Below are positions 8,492 to 17,247 of a stretch of DNA of 64,000 nt, in pieces (position 1 is the stretch's first letter; the number at the start of each line of letters is the position of its first letter). Source of the DNA: Nitrospira sp. (GTDB taxonomy: Bacteria > Nitrospirota > Nitrospiria > Nitrospirales > Nitrospiraceae); contig VGXC01000009.1 of NCBI GenBank assembly GCA_016873495.1, positions 27,333 to 91,332 of the forward strand. Reading direction: 5' to 3'. Under the pieces are notes generated by a model. It saw only the letters and a program-made list of their open reading frames with translations, did not search any database and had not been told where the DNA came from. The position numbers and the translations under genes are program-made.

Positions 8492-10309
8492 TCACGCCGA
8501 CGGCCCCGATTTGGTGACCAGCCAACGATCCACGATCAGGCCATCGAGCCCGCTCAGGGTGAAGACTCTGACGGCGTCCGCGGCCGTTTGCACGATCGGC
8601 TCGCCGTGCAGATTGAACGAGGTGTTCAGCAGCGCGCCCACGCCAGTTTGGGCTTCGAATGCGGCGATAAGATCGTAATAGGAAGGATTCTGCTCCCGCT
8701 CGAGGATTTGCGGACGGCAGGTTCCATCGGCCGGATGAATGCCGGCCGCCAGGGCTCGCTTCCCTTCTTCGCTCGTGGCAAATCCCACGGTCATGTAGGG
8801 CGCGCACAGCCTCTTTGGATTCACGAGATAGTCTCCGGCCCGGCTAGCCAGAATCGTCGGGGCAAAGGGCATCCAGAAGTCCCGGCTCTTGATCTTGTCG
8901 TTGATGGTCCGGACCACTTCGGCCTTGCGGGGATCGGCCAGAATGGACCGATTGCCGAGTGCCCGCGCGCCGAATTCGCTTCCGCCCACGCACCGACCCA
9001 GGACATGGCCGGCGGCCAACAAGCTCGCGATGTCTTGTGCCGAGAGATCTTCTTGGACGCGATAGGCCGGGTTTCCGTGAAACGGTTCGACGGCCCGTTC
9101 GGCCTCGGCCCGTTCGCAGGATGGGCCCAGATAGGCATGCGGCAAGGGCTGAAGGACGGTCCGCGGATCGATACCGTCCGCCGACAGTCGGTCGTGCATG
9201 AACACATAGGCGGCGCCGATGGCCAAAGATTCGTCGGAGGGACAGGGACAGACGAACAAATCCCCCACTTCCGACCGTTCGGCGATCCGCATCATGGCCT
9301 TGACGTTCATGGCCGCGCCGCCGCCGAAGACCATGTCGCGGGCGCCGGTTTCTTTCAGGCCGTTCACCGCCCACTGCACCAAGATGTCTTCCGTATAGGC
9401 TTGGAGCGCGCCGGCGATTGCATCGAAGCGAAACCCCTCGAGACGGTCTTTGAAATAATAGAACTGGTCGGTCGGCGTTTCGTGGAACCCAAACTTAAGT
9501 CCGTCCACGAATTGCGTATTTCGGAAGACGCGCAAGGGCCCTTGGATATAGTCCGCCTTCGCGTAGGGCGCCAACCCCATCAGTTTGTACTCGTGTTCGT
9601 CCGGCTTCATGCCCAGCATCAAAGTGAGGGAACGATAGAGGCGCGCCACGAGCAGATCGGTGGAGACGCTGAGTCGGGTAATCCGCCCTCCCTCGGCCAG
9701 ACTGACCGTGGCGTTGCAGTCCCCTCCCCAGGCGTCGGCGGTCAGAATGAGCGTACGGTCTTTCTTGAGCGGGCTCCCGTAGTAGGCATGGTAGCCGTGG
9801 GCTCGGTGGTGATTGACGAACGTCACTTTGGCCGGATCGATCCCCAAGTGCGACGAGACGGCTTGCCGGCGGAATTCCTGCCCGACGGCGTCGTGGACTT
9901 CGGCCCCCGTTTCATCCAAACCCTTGAGCAGGGCAGCCCAGTCGCCGCCGAACTGCGCGGTGTCCACCTTGTCGCGAAACACCTCCAGGTAGGCCGGCCT
10001 TTTACCTTCACGCAACCGCGGGGACCAAAACTCCCGCTGCTCGCGCAGCCGATCGCCCACGGAGAACCCCGAATACTTGTGGACCAGCACCGACTTGGCG
10101 TCGAATCGAAAGTCGGCAAAGACCACCGCATCCAATTGCTCGGCGCGCAGGCCGGCCATTCGCAGTACCGCGTCAATGGCCTGCAAGGGATACCGATCGT
10201 CGTTCTTGATGCGCGAGAAGCGCTCTTGGCTCGCGCAGGCCACGATCGCTCCGTCCACCATCGCGGCGGCTGTCGAATTGGTGCCCCAGTTGATCGCCAA
10301 AAGCTTCAT
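8492..10309 (-). CDS. Carbamoyltransferase (NodU/CmcH/TobZ family)
   Basis: 605 residues, full length. The N-terminal Kae1-like domain shows NWGTNSTAAAMVDG, the histidine block NHHRAHGYHAYYGS and HEYKLMGLAPYAK; the middle carries GGGAAMNVKAM and CPSDESLAIGAAY; the C-terminal YrdC-like part includes GSEFGARALGNRSILADPRK. The enzyme uses carbamoyl phosphate and ATP to carbamoylate a hydroxyl group. Its ATG overlaps the TGA of the aminotransferase gene upstream (ATGA). Lying between a KdnA-like aminotransferase and a NeuB synthase, it probably decorates the ulosonic or nonulosonic acid of this region. It resembles the partial gene at 1-727 but is clearly a separate copy. Confidence 0.93.
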   Translation of the reverse strand: MKLLAINWGTNSTAAAMVDGAIVACASQERFSRIKNDDRYPLQAIDAVLRMAGLRAEQLDAVVFADFRFDAKSVLVHKYSGFSVGDRLREQREFWSPRLREGKRPAYLEVFRDKVDTAQFGGDWAALLKGLDETGAEVHDAVGQEFRRQAVSSHLGIDPAKVTFVNHHRAHGYHAYYGSPLKKDRTLILTADAWGGDCNATVSLAEGGRITRLSVSTDLLVARLYRSLTLMLGMKPDEHEYKLMGLAPYAKADYIQGPLRVFRNTQFVDGLKFGFHETPTDQFYYFKDRLEGFRFDAIAGALQAYTEDILVQWAVNGLKETGARDMVFGGGAAMNVKAMMRIAERSEVGDLFVCPCPSDESLAIGAAYVFMHDRLSADGIDPRTVLQPLPHAYLGPSCERAEAERAVEPFHGNPAYRVQEDLSAQDIASLLAAGHVLGRCVGGSEFGARALGNRSILADPRKAEVVRTINDKIKSRDFWMPFAPTILASRAGDYLVNPKRLCAPYMTVGFATSEEGKRALAAGIHPADGTCRPQILEREQNPSYYDLIAAFEAQTGVGALLNTSFNLHGEPIVQTAADAVRVFTLSGLDGLIVDRWLVTKSGPSA

Positions 10310-11508
10310 ACGCCACGAGCGGCCTTGATGGACTCCCGAACAGCCTGAGCAATGGACACGATGTTTTCCTGAGTCATCATCACGTTGACGGGGAGCGCGA
10401 TGGCCCGCCTCAGCAGCGACGCACAGGCGCAGGAGGGCACGATGCCGTGGCAGGCGCAATTTGCGGCGGCTCCTGCCTGCCGCGTACCGGCAAAGGCTCC
10501 CATCATGTGCCGCCAGGTGCCGGCGAAGTGCCAGTCCAGCGCATCGGGCAGGTTTTTCGTGCCGACGTTTCTCCGCCCCAATTCTTCGGCCACGGCCAGC
10601 GCCTGTTGCTCGGAATCCAGAAAAAAGATCAGTGTGTCCGCGACGTCACCCTGTTCGTCATGCAGAAGACGAAACTCCAGGCCGCACCCGTCCAGCCCGC
10701 GTTTGAGCGCCGCCTTGTTGGCACGCTGCCGTTCCAGAATCACGGGGAGCTTCTGCAACTGCGCCAGTCCCACTGCCGCTTGCACCTCGGTCATCCGAAA
10801 ATTGAACCCGGCTTGTCTCCGCGTATCTTTCCCACGCGGAACGGTCGGATTGTAATCGTGACCATGATCATGGAGTGCGCGCGCCCGTTCATACAGGGTC
10901 GGATCGTTCGTCACGACGGCGCCGCCCTCGCCCGTCGTAATGTTCTTCGCGAAATCGAAACTGTAGATGCCGATGTCGCCGAGCGTGCCGAGCGGTTTCC
11001 CCTGATACGACCCGCCGAATCCCTGGGCCGCGTCCTCCAGCACCGCTAGACGATGCTCGCGGGCGATTCGCAGGATCGCCTCCATGTCGGCTGCGGCGCC
11101 GGCCATGTGCACGGGAATGACGGCCTTGGTCTTCGGCGTGATGGCCTTGCGGAAGTACTCGGGGTGCAGGTTCAAGCTGCGGTCCAGTTCGACGATCACC
11201 GGCGTCGCCCCCGCTTCGAGAATCGCTTCGACCGTCGCGACAAAGGTAAACGATTGGGTGATGACCTCGTCTCCGGGTCCGACGCCGAGCGCGCGGAGGG
11301 CGACCAGCAGCGCCGCCGTGCCGGACGAGACCACCTGGGCATGCGCCACACCGACCGTGCGGGCGATCTCACGCTCGAACTCACGCACCTTGAAGACGCC
11401 GTTGCGGCGCGGCCCGAACCCGTGCGCGAAGAGCACGCCGTTGCTGGCATCGAACCACTCGAGAATCGCCTGGCGCTCTTCCGGACCGATCAATTCGTAG
11501 CCGGGCAT
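10306..11508 (-). CDS. DegT/DnrJ aminotransferase resembling KdnA
   Basis: 400 residues, fold-type I PLP enzyme. The lysine that binds PLP is K188 in FDFAKNITTGEGGA; D159 in VLEDAAQGFG is the pyridine-nitrogen aspartate. The N-terminus MPGYELIGPEE and the RRNGVFKVREFE segment resemble, from memory, KdnA of Shewanella, which aminates the C8 aldehyde of Kdo to give 8-amino-Kdo. The next gene upstream is an iron-type dehydrogenase like KdnB, the oxidase that makes that aldehyde, so the pair is consistent. Start ATG 11508 is chosen over longer forms because AGGAAG lies just ahead of it and the MPG opening matches the family. Confidence 0.82.
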   Translation of the reverse strand: MPGYELIGPEERQAILEWFDASNGVLFAHGFGPRRNGVFKVREFEREIARTVGVAHAQVVSSGTAALLVALRALGVGPGDEVITQSFTFVATVEAILEAGATPVIVELDRSLNLHPEYFRKAITPKTKAVIPVHMAGAAADMEAILRIAREHRLAVLEDAAQGFGGSYQGKPLGTLGDIGIYSFDFAKNITTGEGGAVVTNDPTLYERARALHDHGHDYNPTVPRGKDTRRQAGFNFRMTEVQAAVGLAQLQKLPVILERQRANKAALKRGLDGCGLEFRLLHDEQGDVADTLIFFLDSEQQALAVAEELGRRNVGTKNLPDALDWHFAGTWRHMMGAFAGTRQAGAAANCACHGIVPSCACASLLRRAIALPVNVMMTQENIVSIAQAVRESIKAARGV

Positions 11509-11518
11509 ATCGTGCTTC

Positions 11519-12703
11519 CTACGCGCAGGCCGCTCGGACGACCGCCGCGACATCCTCGCGGCCAAAGGGAACGGGGTTTAGGTCCAGATTGCCTTGCCGC
11601 TGCGCGACAGTCAGGTCGGTGAGCCCATCGACCGCCGAAGGGCCGACCTGCCAGCGGCGAAAATTTTTCGGGGCCTGCACCTGGGCATAGAGCCGCCAAA
11701 CGGCATCGCGAAATCCCGCCGCGTGCCGGTTCGGCGAAGACAGGCCTGCGGCGTCCACCGGCGCGACCTTCTCGAACAGCGCGGCATAGCCCCCCGCATA
11801 GCCCTTCTCCACATTCGCCGCAATGACAAAGGGCAGCAGGATGCCGCCGGCGTAGCCGTGCGGCACTCGATAGTGCACGCCCAGGGGATACGAAATGCCG
11901 CTCGTCGGTCCACCGGCCGCATGGCCCATCGCGGTTCCGGCCAAAAAACTGGCGAGCAACAGGTCTTGGCGCGCCTCCAGATCGGCCGGCGCTTCGACGG
12001 CCTTGGGTAACGACCGGAAGAGCAACCGAACGGCTTCTGCCCCGAACAAGAGGCTGACGGGATTGGCCGTCTTGGCTGTGCAAGCTTCGGTGGCATGGAC
12101 GAGCGCATCGAGCCCGGATCCGATCGTCGCGCCTGCGGGGCAAGTGGTGAGCAATTGCGGGTCCAGCACGGCCAAGAAACACCCCACGTGCGTACCGTTG
12201 ATCCCCAGCTTCGTTTGCGAAGCCACGTCGATGAACGAAGCGGTTGCGCTGACTTCCGAGCCGGACCCGGCCACCGTCGGGATGACCACGACCGGCACGC
12301 CGGGGGTCGGCACCAAATTCATGCCTCGATAGGCGATGCCTCGGCCGGGATTGCGCATGAGGATGCCCACGCCCTTGGCCAAATCCATCGTGCTGCCGCC
12401 GCCGACGCCAATGATGAGGTCCACCTCAAGAGGTCTGAACGTCGCCGCGACCTGGTCCAAATACTCATAGTCCGGCTCGATGCCCGTCCGCGTCGGCATC
12501 ACGGTGACCGGGGACAAACCTTGCTTGCGCCAACCGGCGAGCATGACCTGAATCGGATCTTGTTGCAGCACGACTTCGTCCACGATGACGCCGATGCGCG
12601 ACATCTTGAGTTCCGCCAACTTCGCCGGAAGGGCTTCTGCAGCGCCGGCTCCGCAGACGGCCCGGCACTGCAGGCCGATATGAAACACGGCGCCTCCGTT
12701 CAT
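11519..12703 (-). CDS. Iron-type alcohol dehydrogenase resembling KdnB
   Basis: 394 residues of the Fe-ADH family. The NAD-binding GVGGGSTMDLAKG is at 99-111. Of the four usual metal ligands, D199, H203 and H282 (in VPHG) are present, but the position of the third is a tyrosine (Y272 in GISYPLG). As I recall it, KdnB of Shewanella has a tyrosine at the same place. KdnB oxidises the C8 hydroxyl of Kdo for amination by KdnA, and a KdnA-like aminotransferase follows ten bases downstream. The Shine-Dalgarno AGAGGAG sits six bases before ATG 12703. The natural substrate could be Kdo or another ulosonic acid; other sugar alcohol dehydrogenases are possible. Confidence 0.78.
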   Translation of the reverse strand: MNGGAVFHIGLQCRAVCGAGAAEALPAKLAELKMSRIGVIVDEVVLQQDPIQVMLAGWRKQGLSPVTVMPTRTGIEPDYEYLDQVAATFRPLEVDLIIGVGGGSTMDLAKGVGILMRNPGRGIAYRGMNLVPTPGVPVVVIPTVAGSGSEVSATASFIDVASQTKLGINGTHVGCFLAVLDPQLLTTCPAGATIGSGLDALVHATEACTAKTANPVSLLFGAEAVRLLFRSLPKAVEAPADLEARQDLLLASFLAGTAMGHAAGGPTSGISYPLGVHYRVPHGYAGGILLPFVIAANVEKGYAGGYAALFEKVAPVDAAGLSSPNRHAAGFRDAVWRLYAQVQAPKNFRRWQVGPSAVDGLTDLTVAQRQGNLDLNPVPFGREDVAAVVRAACA

Positions 12704-12743
12704 CGTGCGCTCCTCTGCATCGTGTGCGACAGGTCCCTACGCA

Positions 12744-13613
12744 TTAGGCGCCCGCGGCACAGGTTGATGCCGGGCGGCAGCGCACCTGACGCTGCTGGAG
12801 AAAGTCCTTGATGGTCGGAAGGGTAGTGTCGGCGATCCGGCCGACGGACCGCGGCCGGCGAAGAAATTCCGTGTTGCCTTCGACCATGTCCGGCCCCCCC
12901 GCTCCCAGTACCTTCGCGACATGATAATGAAGTATCGCTCCCAGACAGACCGCGTCGGCCTGTCCTTCCGTCAACACCGCATGGACATGATCGAGCGTTC
13001 CGGCGCCGCCACAGGCGATGACCGGCACGCTGACGCGACGCGCGATGGCGCTTGTGAGCGACACGTCGAATCCCCTCCCGGTCCCTTCGCGATCCACCGA
13101 GGTGATCAAGAGTTCGCCCGCACCGAGCTCGGCGGCCCGGACAGCCCACTCGACGGCGTCGAGCCCCGTCGCCTGCCGCCCATTGTCCGTGTAAGCCGCG
13201 TAACGTCCGTCAGGCTGCTTGATCGCTTCGATGGACACCACGATCGTCGAGGAGCCGAACCGCGTGGCCGCCTCCGTAATCAAGGCCGGGCGCTGCACCG
13301 CCGCCGTATTCAACGCGACTCGGTCGGCCCCGGCTTGCAACGCGGCCTGAATGTCTTCCAACGACCGCAACCCTCCGCCTACCGTCAAGGGAATGAAGAT
13401 TTCGTCGGCGGTCCGCCTCACGATGTCCAACAGACTGTTCCGTTGATACAAGCTCGCCACGATATCCATGTACAGCAGCTCGTCGGCGCCCTGCTCGTAG
13501 TAGTGGCGGGCGAAGTGCTCCGGACGGCCCAAGGCTCGCAGCCCTTCCAGGTGAATGCCCTTGACGAGGCTGGGCCCCTTGATATCGAGGCGCGGGATGA
13601 TGCGAATCGGCAT
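12744..13613 (-). CDS. HisF-like cyclase subunit for sugar amidination (HisF2/WbpG partner)
   Basis: 289 residues, (beta/alpha)8 barrel of the HisF family. It opens with MPIRIIPRLDIKG, with D10 at the first catalytic position; the second catalytic position is glutamate E129 (VVSIEAIK) instead of aspartate. TSVDREGTGRGFD follows. The family usual length is about 255, so roughly 30 residues at the C-terminus are extra. In O-antigen and pseudaminic loci such a HisF forms, with HisH, the ammonia source for WbpG/PseA amidotransferases. The amidotransferase is at 2664-3890; no HisH is seen. A housekeeping histidine-pathway role is unlikely in this setting. Confidence 0.85.
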   Translation of the reverse strand: MPIRIIPRLDIKGPSLVKGIHLEGLRALGRPEHFARHYYEQGADELLYMDIVASLYQRNSLLDIVRRTADEIFIPLTVGGGLRSLEDIQAALQAGADRVALNTAAVQRPALITEAATRFGSSTIVVSIEAIKQPDGRYAAYTDNGRQATGLDAVEWAVRAAELGAGELLITSVDREGTGRGFDVSLTSAIARRVSVPVIACGGAGTLDHVHAVLTEGQADAVCLGAILHYHVAKVLGAGGPDMVEGNTEFLRRPRSVGRIADTTLPTIKDFLQQRQVRCRPASTCAAGA

Positions 13614-13626
13614 GGCGTCTGCAGGA

Positions 13627-15441
13627 TTATCCAGCCGGTGCCAGCCCTTTACTGGTGGCCAACTCTTCTTCCAACGTTTCAGTCCAGCGGTCGAGCCAAT
13701 CTTCACGGGCCAACGCATAGCGATCGATGAATCGCCGGCGAGCGTCTTGCACCACGGCGCTCCCCCACCAACGAGACACCTCGTCGTAGGTCTCGCAGAC
13801 TTTTGCCGCGGCCTGCCGGGGAGAGTCGAAGAGCATCCCGGCCATTCTGAGAAGATCGAGGGATTCTTTCGCGTCTGTTCTGGTTTCCCATTGTGTGGGA
13901 TTCCAAAACGTGATGGTCGGCTTATTGGCAACCAAGGCTTCCAGGAAACTCGTTCCGCAATGATCCACGACCACCAGCCGGCATTGTCCTAAGGCGTCGG
14001 GAAAGGCTTGGGCACGTTCGTCCCACTTGATCGTCGGAAAGCGGACTACGACGCGCCGCCGAATGTCATGTCCGTACTCATGCACATATGGTCGAAATCG
14101 CACCACGCCCAACACGTGTGCGGGGAGCACATCGAGAAACTTCATGGCATCTTCGAGATAGTCGGCAACTTGGCTGCCGACCGGCCAAGAACTAAAGCGG
14201 TAGAGGTACCGTGGGAGTGCGGTCGAGACAAAGAGAATTTCCGCAGGAGCGGACGATTCGGAGGGATTCGCGTAACGATGCAAGAGCGCGGAGAGGGTCG
14301 GATCGGGAAGGGATTGCACGCCCGATCCGTTTCCCTTGCCCCATCCCCACGTATAATACGAATCCGCCAGGCGCGCCTCATGCTGCTCACAGGCTAACGT
14401 ACGATAGAGTCCATAGCCTCCGCCATATTGGACAGCCACCATCCGAGCGCCCTGCTCCGATGCCACCGCTGCTTGATACTTGAATCGTTCGTCAAAGTAC
14501 CATCCGAACGACGACACGACGACGGAGGGCACGCCGGACATGCTGCGCGCAGCAGCCTGATGCAATAGGTCGAACCCTTCAAGGTAGAGCGAGGGGAAAT
14601 TTCTCGAAAGGATTTGCGCGCACACTCGCTCAAACTCCGACACGCTCGGCATCGCGCAGAGACCCCGCCGCTCGTTGTTGAACGAGAGCGGTACGCTTTT
14701 CAATGCCTCCTCCGGCATAAATATTTTCATCGGCAGCACCTCGAATCCGCTTCTCTCCGCAAGCGACCATCGTGCCGACCGACTCAGATGGGTGTCGCAG
14801 AGCGCGACACGTCCTTTATTAAGGACGTCCCGAACACGTGCTTGGACGAACTCGCCTCCTCGCATGGCAGCTTTGCGCCAGACCGATAGGGCAGCCCGTT
14901 CCCTCTTTGCGTCCCCCGGTTTCGCCTCCAAGGCATCGAAGTCTTTTTCCGGAAACGTTCGTCCGAGCTCGCACAGCAATTGGGAGAAGAGCTGCTGGTT
15001 GAACGGATCGTCAAGGGCTTGTTCGATGAATTCGATCGTCGTGTTGGGGACGCGGTAGGCTGACGGAGCGAGGACGAATGTGTCGAGATGGTCGTACCGT
15101 CTGAACGCCTCGCTGAGGTGTGCGTATCGGTCGTACATAATGTGCAGATAGTGCATCAGCCACGGCCCGACCAAGATGCGCCAGAATCTCTGCCGGTACG
15201 AGACCCGATGCATCGTATTGAGATACTCCGCAAGACACGCCAGCCACCGCTCCCCCAACTCATCGAGATAGCGGGCGGCCTCGGCATAGCGCTCGCGATC
15301 ATCCCATGGATTGGGCATGACCTGGTACTTCAATCCCCGCCATTCCGCTTCTCGATCGGCTCGGAGACACCAGGGTCCGAGGAAGAGGATTTCCTGTTTT
15401 TTGTCCCAAAATTCAGGGAGGGCGGTAGTGGCCAGAAACAT
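13627..15441 (-). CDS. LIC12162-family transferase
   Basis: 604 residues. The opening FLATTALPEFWDKKQ with ILFLGPWCL is the hallmark of the LIC12162 family, first named in Leptospira and found in loci for nonulosonic acids. The C-terminal half (about 290-560) looks like a GT-B nucleotide-sugar site, with VVDHCGTSFLEALVANKPTITFWN near residues 500-525. I infer that it transfers a CMP-activated nonulosonate, since it sits between NeuB, NeuA and modification genes, but no biochemical role is firmly known to me. GGAG lies 11 bases before ATG 15441. It ends 13 bases before the HisF-like gene. Confidence 0.85.
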   Translation of the reverse strand: MFLATTALPEFWDKKQEILFLGPWCLRADREAEWRGLKYQVMPNPWDDRERYAEAARYLDELGERWLACLAEYLNTMHRVSYRQRFWRILVGPWLMHYLHIMYDRYAHLSEAFRRYDHLDTFVLAPSAYRVPNTTIEFIEQALDDPFNQQLFSQLLCELGRTFPEKDFDALEAKPGDAKRERAALSVWRKAAMRGGEFVQARVRDVLNKGRVALCDTHLSRSARWSLAERSGFEVLPMKIFMPEEALKSVPLSFNNERRGLCAMPSVSEFERVCAQILSRNFPSLYLEGFDLLHQAAARSMSGVPSVVVSSFGWYFDERFKYQAAVASEQGARMVAVQYGGGYGLYRTLACEQHEARLADSYYTWGWGKGNGSGVQSLPDPTLSALLHRYANPSESSAPAEILFVSTALPRYLYRFSSWPVGSQVADYLEDAMKFLDVLPAHVLGVVRFRPYVHEYGHDIRRRVVVRFPTIKWDERAQAFPDALGQCRLVVVDHCGTSFLEALVANKPTITFWNPTQWETRTDAKESLDLLRMAGMLFDSPRQAAAKVCETYDEVSRWWGSAVVQDARRRFIDRYALAREDWLDRWTETLEEELATSKGLAPAG

Positions 15442-15492
15442 TTCTTCATCAACTCCGAAAAACTGTCACTCGCTCGCAGCACTGTATGAACA

Positions 15493-17247
15493 TTACCGCC
15501 CCAATCTTAATGGCATCATCATTGCCTCTGTATTCGTCTTCGGTTTCGGGGCCACATCGCGCATCACATGCCGCAACGATCGGTAGTCTCTATGGATTTG
15601 ACGGGACTTGAACGGCCACGTCACAAGCTCCCACAAGTGAATGAAGAACACCCGCGTGGGGGCACGGCGATATTGAGACCATAGGGTCCTGGTCCAAATA
15701 GCCAATCCTCGGATCGGATACAACGCCTGTAGCAGCAACGGGTGGTGGGCTACGGTTTGACGATTGAAGTAGCCGCCCTTTTCGTAGTCGGCTTCCAACT
15801 CGCGAACTGTTCCGTTAGGAGGTTGCGAGGCACGGCGGTGTACGGCATGATGCCAGTGCACCGTCGTCTCAAATAGTAATCTTGTTCTCCAACTTTGCAC
15901 TGCGAGATACGGATACTCTGTAAAATTGATGAATTTTGTATCATCGCCCGCGTCAATGTCGGAGATTTCGAGCAAATACGCTTCCTCTTCCTGCAAACTA
16001 ATCCCGATCATGCCTTTGGCTCTCGCATATTCATAAACGGGAGTGCCCGGCAATGCCTGAATATAATTGACGCTCAAGTACTTGGCCGGCGGCTCGGGCA
16101 AAAACTCCGTGATTCGTTTGACCATCTCTATGGTCTCTTCCAGCGTTCGTCGATTCTCCCCGGGCATGCCTAGGACCAGTTGATAGATGGTCGAGAGTCC
16201 CGTTTCGTGCATCCATCGCGCGGCATTGTCATTGTCTTCGAGGTCGAGCTTCTTCTCCATGACCTCGAGGATATCGGGACTGCCGGTTTCAAATCCGAAG
16301 TACAGGGACACGCACCCGGCGTCTTTCATGCGCCGGAGCAAATCCCGATCCACACTGCATACTCGGACCCCTCCGACATGCCACAGTATATCGAGTGGCT
16401 TGATGAGGCGGATCAATTCCTCCGTGGCCTTTCGGTCCGATCCAAAGTTTTCATCTCCGAACTGGATGAAGCCGACGTTATAGCGGTTTTTGAGATAGTT
16501 GATCCGTTCGACGACTTTGCCCGGTGGAACTTGACGAAACCCCTTGTCCCACCGATGACAGAATGTGCAGCGAGCCACGCAGCCTTTCGCCGAGACGACC
16601 GTCGCCATCTTCTGGCCTTTGCGATGCGGCTCGTGGCTTCGCGGGTCGGCCGCGAAACTTTCGCGTGCAAACGGATCGGCAATAAAATTACGAATGTTGG
16701 AATGGGTCTCCAGGATGGAGAAATCCGGATCGAGCAATTCATGGGCGGGGATTGCGGCCTCATAGCCGGTGAAGATCATCTCCCCCTTCGGATCAAGATA
16801 GGTGATGCCCTTGATCTTCTCCAACTGAGAAAAGTCATCATGCCCCACATGCTCTCGATAGTAACGGGCCAGATTAACGATGATTCGTTCGCCCTCTCCG
16901 ATGACACAGACATCGATGTGGCACAGCCGATGCAAAATCTCCGCGCTCGCCGCCAGATTGCCTCCAAGAACAAGTTTCGTCGAGGGGAGGACCGCTCTGA
17001 CTGCCTGGCAAAACTTCTTCACATACCCGTATGCCGTGGACACGACCGCGCTGATGCCGATCACATCAGGAGCTTCGGCCTGCAATCGGTCCAGGACTTG
17101 AGCGAACGATGGCCGTAACCCGTCGATATCCAGAAAGACCGGATCGTATCCCGCCTCCCTCAATGCTTGAAGTACCGCCAGTGAGCCAAACGGAGGGTAG
17201 TCGGTCGGCGTCGGACGAATTGGTGTCGTGCAGATGACGATTTTCAT
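15493..17247 (-). CDS. B12-binding-domain radical SAM enzyme
   Basis: 584 residues. Residues 1 to about 130 form a cobalamin-binding-type Rossmann domain (IGISAVVST, KLVLGGNLAA, CVIGEGE), but the usual DxHxxG histidine motif is absent; the matching place reads LDIDGL. The radical SAM cluster motif is C223-x3-C227-x2-C230, followed by QFGDENFGSD and GFETGSPDIL. The tail (about 440-584) is basic and aromatic. Relatives include P-methylases, C-methylases and hopanoid or bacteriochlorophyll enzymes. In this locus a radical C-methylation or rearrangement on a sugar is possible; the substrate cannot be told. Its ATG overlaps the TGA of the CMP-sugar synthetase gene. Confidence 0.88.
   Translation of the reverse strand: MKIVICTTPIRPTPTDYPPFGSLAVLQALREAGYDPVFLDIDGLRPSFAQVLDRLQAEAPDVIGISAVVSTAYGYVKKFCQAVRAVLPSTKLVLGGNLAASAEILHRLCHIDVCVIGEGERIIVNLARYYREHVGHDDFSQLEKIKGITYLDPKGEMIFTGYEAAIPAHELLDPDFSILETHSNIRNFIADPFARESFAADPRSHEPHRKGQKMATVVSAKGCVARCTFCHRWDKGFRQVPPGKVVERINYLKNRYNVGFIQFGDENFGSDRKATEELIRLIKPLDILWHVGGVRVCSVDRDLLRRMKDAGCVSLYFGFETGSPDILEVMEKKLDLEDNDNAARWMHETGLSTIYQLVLGMPGENRRTLEETIEMVKRITEFLPEPPAKYLSVNYIQALPGTPVYEYARAKGMIGISLQEEEAYLLEISDIDAGDDTKFINFTEYPYLAVQSWRTRLLFETTVHWHHAVHRRASQPPNGTVRELEADYEKGGYFNRQTVAHHPLLLQALYPIRGLAIWTRTLWSQYRRAPTRVFFIHLWELVTWPFKSRQIHRDYRSLRHVMRDVAPKPKTNTEAMMMPLRLGR

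Noticed and set aside
8408..10348. 646-codon open frame on the plus strand
   Set aside because: It is antisense to the carbamoyltransferase, shows no domain, and such long antisense frames are common in GC-rich coding DNA.
12744..13613. Housekeeping histidine-pathway HisF
   Set aside because: No other his genes nearby, E129 at the second catalytic position, longer C-terminus and a WbpG partner in the operon favour the sugar-amidination paralogue.
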